Shown piece by piece: positions 57,069-64,000 of a stretch of 64,000 nt of DNA (positions within the stretch are counted from its first letter, which is position 1; each line of letters opens with the position of its first letter). A program made the position numbers and the translations under genes. A model generated the notes under the pieces. That model was not told where the DNA came from and made no database searches. It saw nothing but the letters and a program-made list of their open reading frames with translations. The stretch comes from Gemmatimonadales bacterium. GTDB taxonomy: Bacteria > Gemmatimonadota > Gemmatimonadetes > Gemmatimonadales > GWC2-71-9. The stretch spans positions 20,718 to 84,717 of the forward strand of contig JACCSZ010000190.1 of assembly GCA_013812695.1 (NCBI GenBank), in the 5' to 3' direction.

Positions 57069-57731
57069 CTACAGCTGCGCGAGTCGTCCCTTCAGCGCCC
57101 GAACAGCGGAGTCAACCGTAGTCAACACAGGCAAGCCCGTTTCAGCGGCAACCCGTACCAGTGCCCGCGCCATGCTGAACTGCGCCAACGCAATCACGCC
57201 ACAGCCGCGGCGCCGTGCTTGCATCGCCGCCTGCGCTATCAGTGCGTCGTGGCGCTGCGCATCGCCCTGGTTCAACGCCGCCAGCGCTCCTTCGGCGAGA
57301 ACGCATTCGAGCTGCGTACCCGCCGGAAATTCGCCCGGCATGGATTGCAGGGTCGGCGCGAAGGTGGCGATCAAGCCGATTTGCAGACCGAGCCTCACGG
57401 CGTCCGAAATCATGGCCTCGTTGGGCTTGAGGACGGGGATCGCGGCATGCTTGCGCGCCACCTGCTCAATGCAGGGGCCGAACGCCGAGCTGGTGAACAG
57501 GATGGCTTCGCTGCCGCAGTCCACCGCGTACTGCGCCAGGCGCTCGAATCGATCATGCATCGCAGCGTCCAGCCCCTCACCCGCAGCCAGGTCCGCCGAC
57601 AAGCTGTCGTCAAGAAGATTCATCCGCGCCGCCTCGGGCCAGTCCCGTGCCATGGCCTCGTTGATGGGCGCGACCGAATGCGCCAGCGCGTGGATCAGCG
57701 CGATCCGGCTGCGCGTCCCACCCCGGCTCAT
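57069..57731 (-). CDS. Aspartate/glutamate racemase-like protein
   Basis: 220 residues resembling the Asp/Glu/hydantoin racemase superfamily. First catalytic-Cys-like region is LFTSSAFGPCIEQVA, and a second region GCGVIALAQFSMA takes the place of the second Cys segment (no Cys at the exact equivalent position that I can confirm). MARDWPEAARMNLLDDSLS and VPVLKPNEAM-type segments fit arylmalonate decarboxylase/racemase relatives. Start ATG 57731, overlapping the TRAP permease stop; so part of the TAXI-TRAP operon. The reaction could be racemisation or decarboxylation. Confidence 0.72.
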   Translation of the reverse strand: MSRGGTRSRIALIHALAHSVAPINEAMARDWPEAARMNLLDDSLSADLAAGEGLDAAMHDRFERLAQYAVDCGSEAILFTSSAFGPCIEQVARKHAAIPVLKPNEAMISDAVRLGLQIGLIATFAPTLQSMPGEFPAGTQLECVLAEGALAALNQGDAQRHDALIAQAAMQARRRGCGVIALAQFSMARALVRVAAETGLPVLTTVDSAVRALKGRLAQL

Positions 57732-60325
57732 GCGGCAGCCAGCGTGGTGCGCCGGCGCAGCCGCAAGCCTTGCATCGCCCACACCGACAATGCCAGGATG
57801 CCCGCGGGAATGAAGACCCAGTGCTGCGACGGCCGGGCCGGGTTGGGCAGCTTCAGCGTCGCGATCTTGTAGCCCTGTTCGACACCCAGTTTCCTGGCCC
57901 GGCTGCCGAACTTGACTTGCGCCACTTGCAACTCGCTGCCGAGCTGGCTCAACGTCACCCCGGCATCGCGCAAGCGCTCGCGGCCCGTGCTGCCCTTGCC
58001 CATGGGAATGGCCACCGTCTTGGTCTGCGGCTTGCCGTCGAGCGTTTCGCCCGCGATGCCCAGCACCAGCCACTCCTCCTCGGCGAGCCCGTCCGCCACC
58101 TTGTAGATGTCCGCCGCCGGCGCGTCGACATACTTGGGCCAGAACTGGTCGATCACCCAATCGGGGCGGAAGAACAGGAATGTCGCGACCAGCAGCAGGC
58201 CGACTTCGACCCAGGTGCAGCGCGTTCGGAACCACCGCATGGTGGCGGCGGCGAACAGCAGCGAGGCCACCGTGCCGGTAATGCACACCAGGACGACCTC
58301 GACCCAGGAGCCGACGCCGATCAGCAGGATCTGCGGGTTGAAGATGAAGACGAACGGGAGCACCGTCGTGCGCAGGCTGTACCAGGTCGCCTGCCACCCC
58401 GTTGCGTTGGGGTCTTCGCCGGAAATCGCCGCAGCGGCATAGGAAGCCAGGCCGACCGGCGGCGTCACGTCGGCCAGGATGCCGAAATAGAACACGAACA
58501 GGTGAACCGCGATCAGCGGGATCACCAGGCCGCTTCGCGCGCCGAGTTCGACGATTACCGGGGCCATCAGCGTCGCGACCAGGATGTAGTTCGCGGTCGT
58601 GGGCACGCCCGCCCCGATCAGCAGGCAGATGAAAGCCGTGAGGATCAGCATGACGAGCACGTTGCCGGCCGAGACCAGCTCCACGAAGTCGGTCATCATC
58701 AAGCCCATGCCGGTGAGCGTGATCGTGCCCACGATCAGGCCCGCGCTGGCGCAGGCGACGCCGATCCCGATCATGTTGCGCGCGCCCAGCACCAGGCCCT
58801 TGCACAAGTCGGCCAGGCCCCGCCGCAAGGCGCCGGTCAACGGGTCCGCCATCCCTGTCGGGCGGAAGACCGACAGCATGACCGGCTGCAGCAGCACCAT
58901 GGCGATGGCCGCGATGGTTGCCCAGAAAGCGGAAAGCCCGGGCGACAACTCTTCCGCCATCAGCGCCCACAGGAGCACGACGACCGGGATGAAGAAATGC
59001 AGGCCGGCGCGCACCGTGGGCCAGGGCATCGGCAGCTTGACATCGGCGGCCAGGGGGTCGTCGATCGGCACGTCGGGGTAGCGCGAGGAGTAGGCCATCA
59101 ACGCGACATACGTGACGCCGCACAGCAATGCCAGGGCCCACCCGGCCCGATCGCCGGCAAGCCACTGCACCGCCGTGATGATGTAGTAGATCGCCGCAAA
59201 GGCCGCGGCGGTGCCGGACAAGCCCAGCGCCCAGCCGATGGCACGCTCGCGCCAGGTCGGCTGGCGCGAGCGTACCAGCGGCCTCAGGCCGTATTTCAGC
59301 GCTTCGAGGTGCACGATGTAGAACAGCGCGACATACGACATGATCGCGGGCAGCGCCGCATGCCGGATGATCTCCGAGTACGGGATGCCAACGTACTCCA
59401 CCATCAGGAAAGCCGCCGCGCCCATCACCGGCGGCATGATCTGCCCGTTGATGGACGACGCCGCTTCGATCGCACCGGCTTTCACGCCCGAGTAGCCCGT
59501 GCGCTTCATCAGGGGAATCGTGAAGATGCCTCCCGACACGACGTTGGACACCGACGAGCCGGACACGATGCCGTTGAGCGCGGACGACACGACCGCCACC
59601 TTGGCCGGCCCGCCGCGCAAATGGCCGAGCGTCGCCAGCGACACCTGCAGCATATAGTTGCCGGCGCCCGCGATATCGAGCAGGGTGCCGAACAGCACGA
59701 ACAGGAAGATGAACTGGACCGAGACGCCCAGCGCTACACCGTAGACGCCCTCCGTCGTCAGCCACATGTGAGAGATGAAGCGCGAGAGGGATACGCCCCG
59801 GTGCTGGATCGCCTCGGGCATGTAGGGCCCGAGGAACACGAACGCGATGAACAGCCCGGTGGTCACCAGCATGCCGAAGCCCATCGCGCGGCGGGTGGCT
59901 TCGAGCATGATGGCGACACCCGTCAGGCCGACCGCGACATCCAGGGTGGTCGGGGCGCCGGGGCGGGCCGCCAGCTCCTTGTAGAACAGGAACAGGTAGG
60001 CGGCGCAGAAGGCGCCCACGGCCGCAAGCAGCCAGTCGCTCCATGGGATGACGCTGCGAGACGACTGCCTGAAAGCCGGGAACGCGCAAAAGGCCAGGAA
60101 GACCGCAAAGGCCAGGTGAATGGCCCGCGCTTCGGTGTCGTTGAGGATGCCCAAGCCGAGCGTGAACGGAAGCGGCGAGGCGTACCAGACCTGGAACACC
60201 GACCACAGCGCGGCCACGATGGCCAGGCCCAGGCCGACGGCGCCCCCCGGCTCGCGGCCACCGAGATCGGCCTCCTTGACGAGCTTGTCGAGTTCTTCGG
60301 AGGAGTGCCTTTCAAGCTGCGCCAT
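57728..60325 (-). CDS. TRAP transporter fused permease (TAXI type, DctQM fusion)
   Basis: 865 residues with many hydrophobic helices. The N-terminal part (about 30-250) corresponds to the small DctQ subunit, and the rest to the large DctM subunit with GIVSGSSVSNVVSGGIFTIP, AIEAASSINGQIMPPVMGAA, GLIVGTITLTGMGLMMTDF and AGVPTTANYILVATLMAPVI. This arrangement is that of TAXI-TRAP 4TM/12TM permeases: sodium-coupled uptake of organic acids or amino acids. A C-terminal extension (about 740-865) carries a periplasmic-like domain. It pairs with the TAXI binding protein encoded 12 bases upstream. Confidence 0.93.
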   Translation of the reverse strand: MAQLERHSSEELDKLVKEADLGGREPGGAVGLGLAIVAALWSVFQVWYASPLPFTLGLGILNDTEARAIHLAFAVFLAFCAFPAFRQSSRSVIPWSDWLLAAVGAFCAAYLFLFYKELAARPGAPTTLDVAVGLTGVAIMLEATRRAMGFGMLVTTGLFIAFVFLGPYMPEAIQHRGVSLSRFISHMWLTTEGVYGVALGVSVQFIFLFVLFGTLLDIAGAGNYMLQVSLATLGHLRGGPAKVAVVSSALNGIVSGSSVSNVVSGGIFTIPLMKRTGYSGVKAGAIEAASSINGQIMPPVMGAAAFLMVEYVGIPYSEIIRHAALPAIMSYVALFYIVHLEALKYGLRPLVRSRQPTWRERAIGWALGLSGTAAAFAAIYYIITAVQWLAGDRAGWALALLCGVTYVALMAYSSRYPDVPIDDPLAADVKLPMPWPTVRAGLHFFIPVVVLLWALMAEELSPGLSAFWATIAAIAMVLLQPVMLSVFRPTGMADPLTGALRRGLADLCKGLVLGARNMIGIGVACASAGLIVGTITLTGMGLMMTDFVELVSAGNVLVMLILTAFICLLIGAGVPTTANYILVATLMAPVIVELGARSGLVIPLIAVHLFVFYFGILADVTPPVGLASYAAAAISGEDPNATGWQATWYSLRTTVLPFVFIFNPQILLIGVGSWVEVVLVCITGTVASLLFAAATMRWFRTRCTWVEVGLLLVATFLFFRPDWVIDQFWPKYVDAPAADIYKVADGLAEEEWLVLGIAGETLDGKPQTKTVAIPMGKGSTGRERLRDAGVTLSQLGSELQVAQVKFGSRARKLGVEQGYKIATLKLPNPARPSQHWVFIPAGILALSVWAMQGLRLRRRTTLAAA

Positions 60326-60337
60326 GGCTCGCCAGCT

Positions 60338-61321
60338 TTACTTGATCCAGCCTTTTTCCTTGTAGTAGCGCGCCGCTCCTTCATGCAAGGGCGCCGACAG
60401 GCCGTCCTTGACCATGTTTTCCGGCTTCAGGTTCGCCAGCGCCGGGTGCAGCTTCTTGAATTCCTCGAAGTTGTCGAACACGGCCTTGACCACCTGGTAC
60501 ACGGTTTCCGGCGGCGTCTTGGCCGAGGACACGACTGTGGCCAGCACACCGTAGGTGGTCGTCGCCTCCGGATTGTTCGGGTACAGGCCGGCCGGAATCA
60601 CCGCCCTGGCGTAGTACGGCTTGTCGGCGATCAGCTTGTCCACGGCAGGGCCCGTGATGGACACCAGCTTGGCGCCGCAGCTCGTGGTCGGATCCTGGAT
60701 GTTGGCGCTGGGATGGCCCACGCCATAGAAGAAGCCGTCGACCTTGCCATCGCACAGCGCCGGGCCGTGCTCGTCGGCCTTGAGTTCGGAAGCCAGCGAA
60801 AAATCGGTCAGCTTCCAGCCCATGGCGCCCAGCAGTTCCTCCATGGAAGCCCGCGTGCCCGAGCCGGGATTGCCGACATTGAAGCGCTTGCCCTTGAAAT
60901 CGGTGAAGGCCTTGATATTGGCTTCCTTGCGGGCCACGACCGTGAACGGCTCGGGGTGCACCGAGAACACGGCGCGCTGGTCGCCCCAGGCGCCGCCGCC
61001 CTCCTTGAACTGGGCCAGACCCTTGGTGGCGTTGTACTGCACGTCGGACTGGGTGAAGCCCAGGTCGAGCTCGCCGGCCTTGATGGTGTTGACGTTGAAG
61101 ACGGAGCCGCCAGTCGATTCGACAGAGCAGCGGATGCCGTGTTTGGCCCGATCCTTGTTCACGAGACGGCAGATGGCCCCGCCGGCGGCGTAGTAGACGC
61201 CCGTGACGCCCCCGGTCCCGATCGTGACGAACTTCTGCTGTGCCAGGGCCGGAGCGCTTGCGAGCAGGCCCGACAGCGCGGCCGCAGCCGCCAGCGTAGA
61301 GAACACGAATTTACGGGACAT
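60338..61321 (-). CDS. TAXI-family TRAP substrate-binding protein
   Basis: 327 residues, periplasmic with signal peptide ending near APALAQQ. TAXI features: FVTIGTGGVTGVYYAAGGAI, CSVESTGGSVFNVNTIKAGELDLGF (in parts), KRFNVGNPGSGTRASMEELL. Binds the TRAP substrate and delivers it to the fused permease downstream. The gap to the aminotransferase gene upstream is 24 bases, so they are likely one operon. Confidence 0.94.
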   Translation of the reverse strand: MSRKFVFSTLAAAAALSGLLASAPALAQQKFVTIGTGGVTGVYYAAGGAICRLVNKDRAKHGIRCSVESTGGSVFNVNTIKAGELDLGFTQSDVQYNATKGLAQFKEGGGAWGDQRAVFSVHPEPFTVVARKEANIKAFTDFKGKRFNVGNPGSGTRASMEELLGAMGWKLTDFSLASELKADEHGPALCDGKVDGFFYGVGHPSANIQDPTTSCGAKLVSITGPAVDKLIADKPYYARAVIPAGLYPNNPEATTTYGVLATVVSSAKTPPETVYQVVKAVFDNFEEFKKLHPALANLKPENMVKDGLSAPLHEGAARYYKEKGWIK

Positions 61322-61345
61322 GGACGACTCCTGTTGAAAAATGGG

Positions 61346-62680
61346 TCAGGCGGATTGGAGAGCGGCCTGCACGGCGTCGTGCAGACGCTGCGCGATGAGG
61401 GCCAGCTCGGAATCGCTGGCGATGAACGGCGGCGCCAGCAGCACGTGGTCACCATAACGGCCATCCACGGTGCCGCCCATCGGGTAAACCATCAAACCCC
61501 GCGCGAAGGCCTCCTTCTTGATGCGCGCGTGCAGTTGCACAGACGGATCGAATGGCGCCTTGCTTGCGCGGTCCTTGACGAACTCGATACCCCAGAACAG
61601 CCCGCGCCCACGGATATCGCCGGCATGGGGATGCGCACCGAAGGCCTCGTGAAGCAACCGTTCCAGTCCAGCCCCCGCCTCGCGCACGCGCCGAAGCAGG
61701 CCATCGCGCTCGATCACCCGCTGCACGGCCAGTGCCGCCGCGCAGGCGACGGCGTGGCCCAGGTAGGTATGGCCGTGCTGGAAGAAGCCCGAACCGCTGG
61801 ACATGGCGTCCACCAGTTTTTTCTGGGCCAGCACGGCGCCGATGGGCTGGTAACCCCCGCCAAGCCCCTTGGCGATCACCAGCAGGTCGGGCACGACACC
61901 CTCCTGTTCGCAGGCGTGCAGGCTGCCGGTGCGGCCCATCCCGCACATCACTTCATCGAGGATGAGCAGCACGCCATGGCGGTCGCAGACCTCGCGCACT
62001 GCCTTGAAATAGCCGGGCACCGGCGTCAGCACGCCGGCTGTGGCCCCGCCGATCGTTTCGGCCACGAACGCGATCACCGTGTCCCTCCCCAGCCGCTCGA
62101 TGGTGGCGTCCAGCTCGCTCGCCAGGCGCAAACCATATTGTTCGGGGGTCTCCTGGGCGCGCCGCTCGCGATAGGGATAGCACGGCGAGACATGGGTGGC
62201 GGGGATGAGGATGGGTGCGAAAGGGGCGCGCCGCCATTCGTTCCCGCCCACCGACAACGCGCCCAGCGTGTTGCCGTGGTAGCTCTGCCGGCGGGCGATG
62301 AAATGCACCCGCTGCGGCTGTCCGGCCTCGACGAAGTACTGGCGCGCCATTTTCATCGCTGCTTCGACTCCCTCGGAGCCGCCGCTGACGAAATAGGCAT
62401 GGCTCATGCCGGCCGGCGCGTGTTCCACCAGATGCGCGGCCAACTGCTCGGCCACTTCCGTGGTGAAGAAGCTGGTGTGCGCATAAGCAAGCCGGTCGAT
62501 CTGGGCGTGCATGGCCGCCAGGACTTCGGGATGGCCGTGGCCGAGGCAGGACACCGCGGCGCCGCCCGAGGCATCGAGGTACCGCTTGCCGGCACCGTCG
62601 GTGAGGTACATGCCGGCGCCACCCGTGGCCGTGGGCGGGGTGCGATGCAGGTGGCGGTGGAAAACTTGGGTGTCGGTCAT
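61346..62680 (-). CDS. Class III (aspartate-family) aminotransferase
   Basis: 444 residues, PLP-dependent. Features: YLDASGGAAVSCLGHGHPEV, FVSGGSEGVEAAMKMARQYF, SYHGNTLGALSVGG, LILDEVMCGMGRTG (PLP-binding Asp), and the Schiff-base Lys in LVIAKGLGGGYQPIGAV. This fits omega-amino acid or taurine/4-aminobutyrate-like aminotransferases. Start ATG 62680; the upstream frame to 62785 is unlikely. With the TAXI-TRAP genes and racemase-like gene it suggests uptake and deamination of one substrate. Confidence 0.92.
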   Translation of the reverse strand: MTDTQVFHRHLHRTPPTATGGAGMYLTDGAGKRYLDASGGAAVSCLGHGHPEVLAAMHAQIDRLAYAHTSFFTTEVAEQLAAHLVEHAPAGMSHAYFVSGGSEGVEAAMKMARQYFVEAGQPQRVHFIARRQSYHGNTLGALSVGGNEWRRAPFAPILIPATHVSPCYPYRERRAQETPEQYGLRLASELDATIERLGRDTVIAFVAETIGGATAGVLTPVPGYFKAVREVCDRHGVLLILDEVMCGMGRTGSLHACEQEGVVPDLLVIAKGLGGGYQPIGAVLAQKKLVDAMSSGSGFFQHGHTYLGHAVACAAALAVQRVIERDGLLRRVREAGAGLERLLHEAFGAHPHAGDIRGRGLFWGIEFVKDRASKAPFDPSVQLHARIKKEAFARGLMVYPMGGTVDGRYGDHVLLAPPFIASDSELALIAQRLHDAVQAALQSA

Positions 62681-62823
62681 GGTGTGCAGGGTCCCGCAGT
62701 GTAAGCAAGGCCGACGCGGCGTCGGAGGGGTCCGACCCGCAATGGCGCACCGCGCTGTCACGGTTGTGCCATGGGGCAAGCCCATACTCTGCGTTGAAGA
62801 TTCAAGAACCCCGGAGACATTCC

Positions 62824-63018
62824 ATGAACGAAACCAGGACCGATTCGATCCTGCAGCGCGTGCCCAAGATCCTGGCCGTCACCGCGGCCTCTTATGGCTT
62901 GACGGCCCGTGCGCAGCCGCGGCGCATGCGCCCGGCGACAGCCAATGCCGGCTGCGGGCCGCACCGCGCAGCCGCCTTCGACCGCACTGCGCGCGAAGCA
63001 GTCGTACTTTCCTACTAA
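62824..63018 (+). CDS. Possible small protein, unknown
   Basis: 64 codons from ATG 62824 with CCGGAGA eight bases upstream, ending just before a terminator. The N-terminus MNETRTDSILQRVPKILAV is plausible coding sequence; the C-terminal half is Ala/Arg-rich and looks like random high-GC sequence. It may be a frameshifted or truncated remnant. Not recognised. Confidence 0.3.
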   Translation: MNETRTDSILQRVPKILAVTAASYGLTARAQPRRMRPATANAGCGPHRAAAFDRTAREAVVLSY

Positions 63019-63035
63019 AGAGCTCATGCCTTACA

Positions 63036-63061
63036 AAAAGCCGCCCACGGGCGGCTTTTTT
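63036..63061. terminator. Bidirectional rho-independent terminator
   Basis: AAAAGCCGCCC, loop ACG, GGGCGGCTTTTTT: a perfect GC stem flanked by A and T tracts, so it can work on both strands. It follows the small ORF at 62824-63018. Confidence 0.88.
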
Positions 63062-63540
63062 GTTTCACATCATTCCCCTGTTGCGCTCGCGCGCCCGGCG
63101 CAATTCGCAGCTTTTTGCCGAGAGGACGCTTGCTCATCCTTGTGCCGCTGCCGCCGTCAGACGTTTCGCTGAAGAACGAGCTACGGTGACGTAAAGCAAG
63201 GGGCTCAGCAGCCTACCCAGGAGGATTGGCATTACTTGGCCTCAAAAATGGCAGAGCTGCGACATAACGTAACTTTTACGGCTGAGCAAGGGCGGACCAC
63301 TTCGTCATTTGGACTCGAATCCCGGGTCCCCACACTCGATTGCGACCCGATTCGCCCGACCGCTAATATGCGGCTGAGCTAGGCCTGGCGCGGCGCTCAG
63401 CAATTCGCGACCTGCAAGCGCCGCACGGATCGACAGCCCGGCTTTGTTGCCACCCAGCGTAAAGGTTGTGTTAACTACTTCACTGTTTGCTTACGTTCTG
63501 TAGGCGCACACCTATCGCTGTGTCAGACATGTCCTACTAA

Positions 63541-63605
63541 CATCCGCGCTGCCGCTGAGGTTCAGCCTCACGGCGCGATGGAGAGCAGTAGACCCAGCGC
63601 GGATG
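63541..63605 (+). other. Nested hairpin in the leader of the last gene
   Basis: Outer perfect 11-bp stem CATCCGCGCTG / CAGCGCGGATG (63541-63551 and 63595-63605). Inside it GCCGCTGAGG, loop TTCAG, CCTCACGGC forms a second stem. It ends 43 bases before the ATG of the lipoprotein gene. It does not match a riboswitch that I know. Confidence 0.55.
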
Positions 63606-63648
63606 AGTACGGCCCAAGTCCGAACCGCGCCTTCACATGGATGTAGTG

Positions 63649-64000
63649 ATGCAAAGACGTGAATTTTCCAAACTCGCAACCGCTGCCGCAGCAGTAGCTC
63701 TTACAACAACTGCCGGGTGCGGCGGCGGGGGCGGCGGGGGCGGCGGGGGCGGCGGCAGCGAAAGTTCGGCTTTGGGGTCGGGCTCCAGCACCGGGGGCGC
63801 CAATTTGCCCACGGGAATCAACCTCTCCGGTCTGGCGATCGGGACCAACCTGTCCGGAATGGAATGGGCCAAACCCGGCCTGCGCTATGGCCAGAGCACG
63901 CAGCCCAACCTGAACTTCACGGTGCCTCGCGCGGCCGATGTGGCTTACCTGGCAGCCAACGGCTACGGCAAGAACCGCCTGCCGATCCAGTGGGAGCTGT
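63649..64000 (+). CDS. Gly-rich lipoprotein, GH5-like glycosidase, 3' partial
   Basis: 117 codons before the window ends. Leader MQRREFSKLATAAAAVALTT has an RR motif and a lipobox-like TAGC, so an exported lipoprotein. After the Cys comes a run of 12 Gly encoded by GGC/GGG repeats, then a Ser/Gly linker. The mature start GINLSGLAIGTNLSGMEWA, YGQSTQPNLNFTVP, VAYLAANGYGKNRLPIQWEL has the layout of the beginning of family 5 glycoside hydrolases (cellulase-like), whose catalytic Glu residues would be beyond the window. Another in-frame ATG at 63637 exists. The substrate is unknown. Confidence 0.75.
   Translation, partial: MQRREFSKLATAAAAVALTTTAGCGGGGGGGGGGGGSESSALGSGSSTGGANLPTGINLSGLAIGTNLSGMEWAKPGLRYGQSTQPNLNFTVPRAADVAYLAANGYGKNRLPIQWEL

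Larger units (their letters stand above)
62681..63648. other. Mostly non-coding stretch
   Basis: About 970 bases without a convincing large gene. It holds a possible 64-codon ORF, a strong bidirectional terminator near 63,050, a degenerate tRNA-like segment near 63,310-63,390, and a nested hairpin at 63541-63605 ahead of the last gene. The sequence is less GC-rich than its surroundings toward the right end. Confidence 0.6.

Noticed and set aside
57770..62704. Very long open frame (about 1,640 codons) on the plus strand
   Set aside because: It is antisense to the TRAP permease, TAXI protein and aminotransferase. Its translation is rich in His, Arg, Asp and Gly with no domain, as expected from a shadow of high-GC genes.
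63700..63760. GGC/GGG repeat as a CRISPR or microsatellite array
   Set aside because: It is in frame within an exported lipoprotein and simply encodes a glycine linker; there are no spacers.

Overview
This window looks like two different bacterial genomes joined inside one gene. Bases 1 to about 26,430 are very GC-rich, with many GTGA/ATGA start-stop overlaps and a dispersed repeat built on GTCACCCTGAGC. Gene content there (his and trp genes, a PilB-type ATPase fused to a receiver domain, large beta-barrel proteins) fits Gemmatimonadota or a similar deep-branching phylum; that assignment is an inference from family resemblance. From about 26,430 to 64,000 the proteins (trigger factor, ClpP, HemH, HpnD, AapJQMP, TctABC, TAXI-TRAP, many tricarboxylate-type and Liv-type transporters) resemble Burkholderiales, most likely Comamonadaceae (Ramlibacter/Variovorax-like). 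The join lies in clpX: its first ~185 residues are proteobacterial, the rest is not, and the switch falls in an almost universally conserved stretch. A metagenome assembly chimera is the simplest explanation.

Left part. glmS (5' end cut by the window start); a metallo-beta-lactamase-fold hydrolase and a small membrane protein; dtd-maf; an FHA-GAF-adenylate cyclase; a lipoprotein-trpE pair; a large outer-membrane barrel; pilB-REC followed by a translationally coupled histidine cluster hisC-hisB-hisH-nudix-hisF and a beta-helix protein; a hybrid histidine kinase coupled to a hexapeptide acyltransferase; then a Fur-boxed cluster of porin, FMN-binding protein, four-helix membrane protein and ApbE, which reads as an iron-regulated extracytosolic flavin electron-transfer system; finally the clpX-engB-secreted-protein operon.

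Right part. clpP, tig and tRNA-Leu(UAG) in the usual betaproteobacterial order; an RND efflux pair with a promoter/operator; two squalene synthase-family genes; a HAD hydrolase divergent from hemH; then a nutrient-acquisition region. This holds an alpha/beta hydrolase, an internally deleted substrate-binding-protein remnant, livMHFG, an extracellular polyhydroxybutyrate depolymerase, a substrate-binding protein behind a clear sigma-54 (-24/-12) promoter, a sigma-54 activator gene, aapPMQJ, tctABC with the divergent two-component system tctD/tctE (tctE is frameshifted), hslR, an Asp/Glu racemase-like gene, a fused TAXI-TRAP permease with its binding protein, and a class III aminotransferase. 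A mostly non-coding stretch of about 970 bp with a terminator and a nested hairpin precedes a glycine-rich lipoprotein that appears to be a GH5-type glycosidase and runs off the window end.

The most interesting biology is the Fur-controlled flavinylation cluster in the left genome and the sigma-54 circuit next to a PHB depolymerase and transporter in the right genome. No rRNA, CRISPR array, insertion sequence or prophage was seen.
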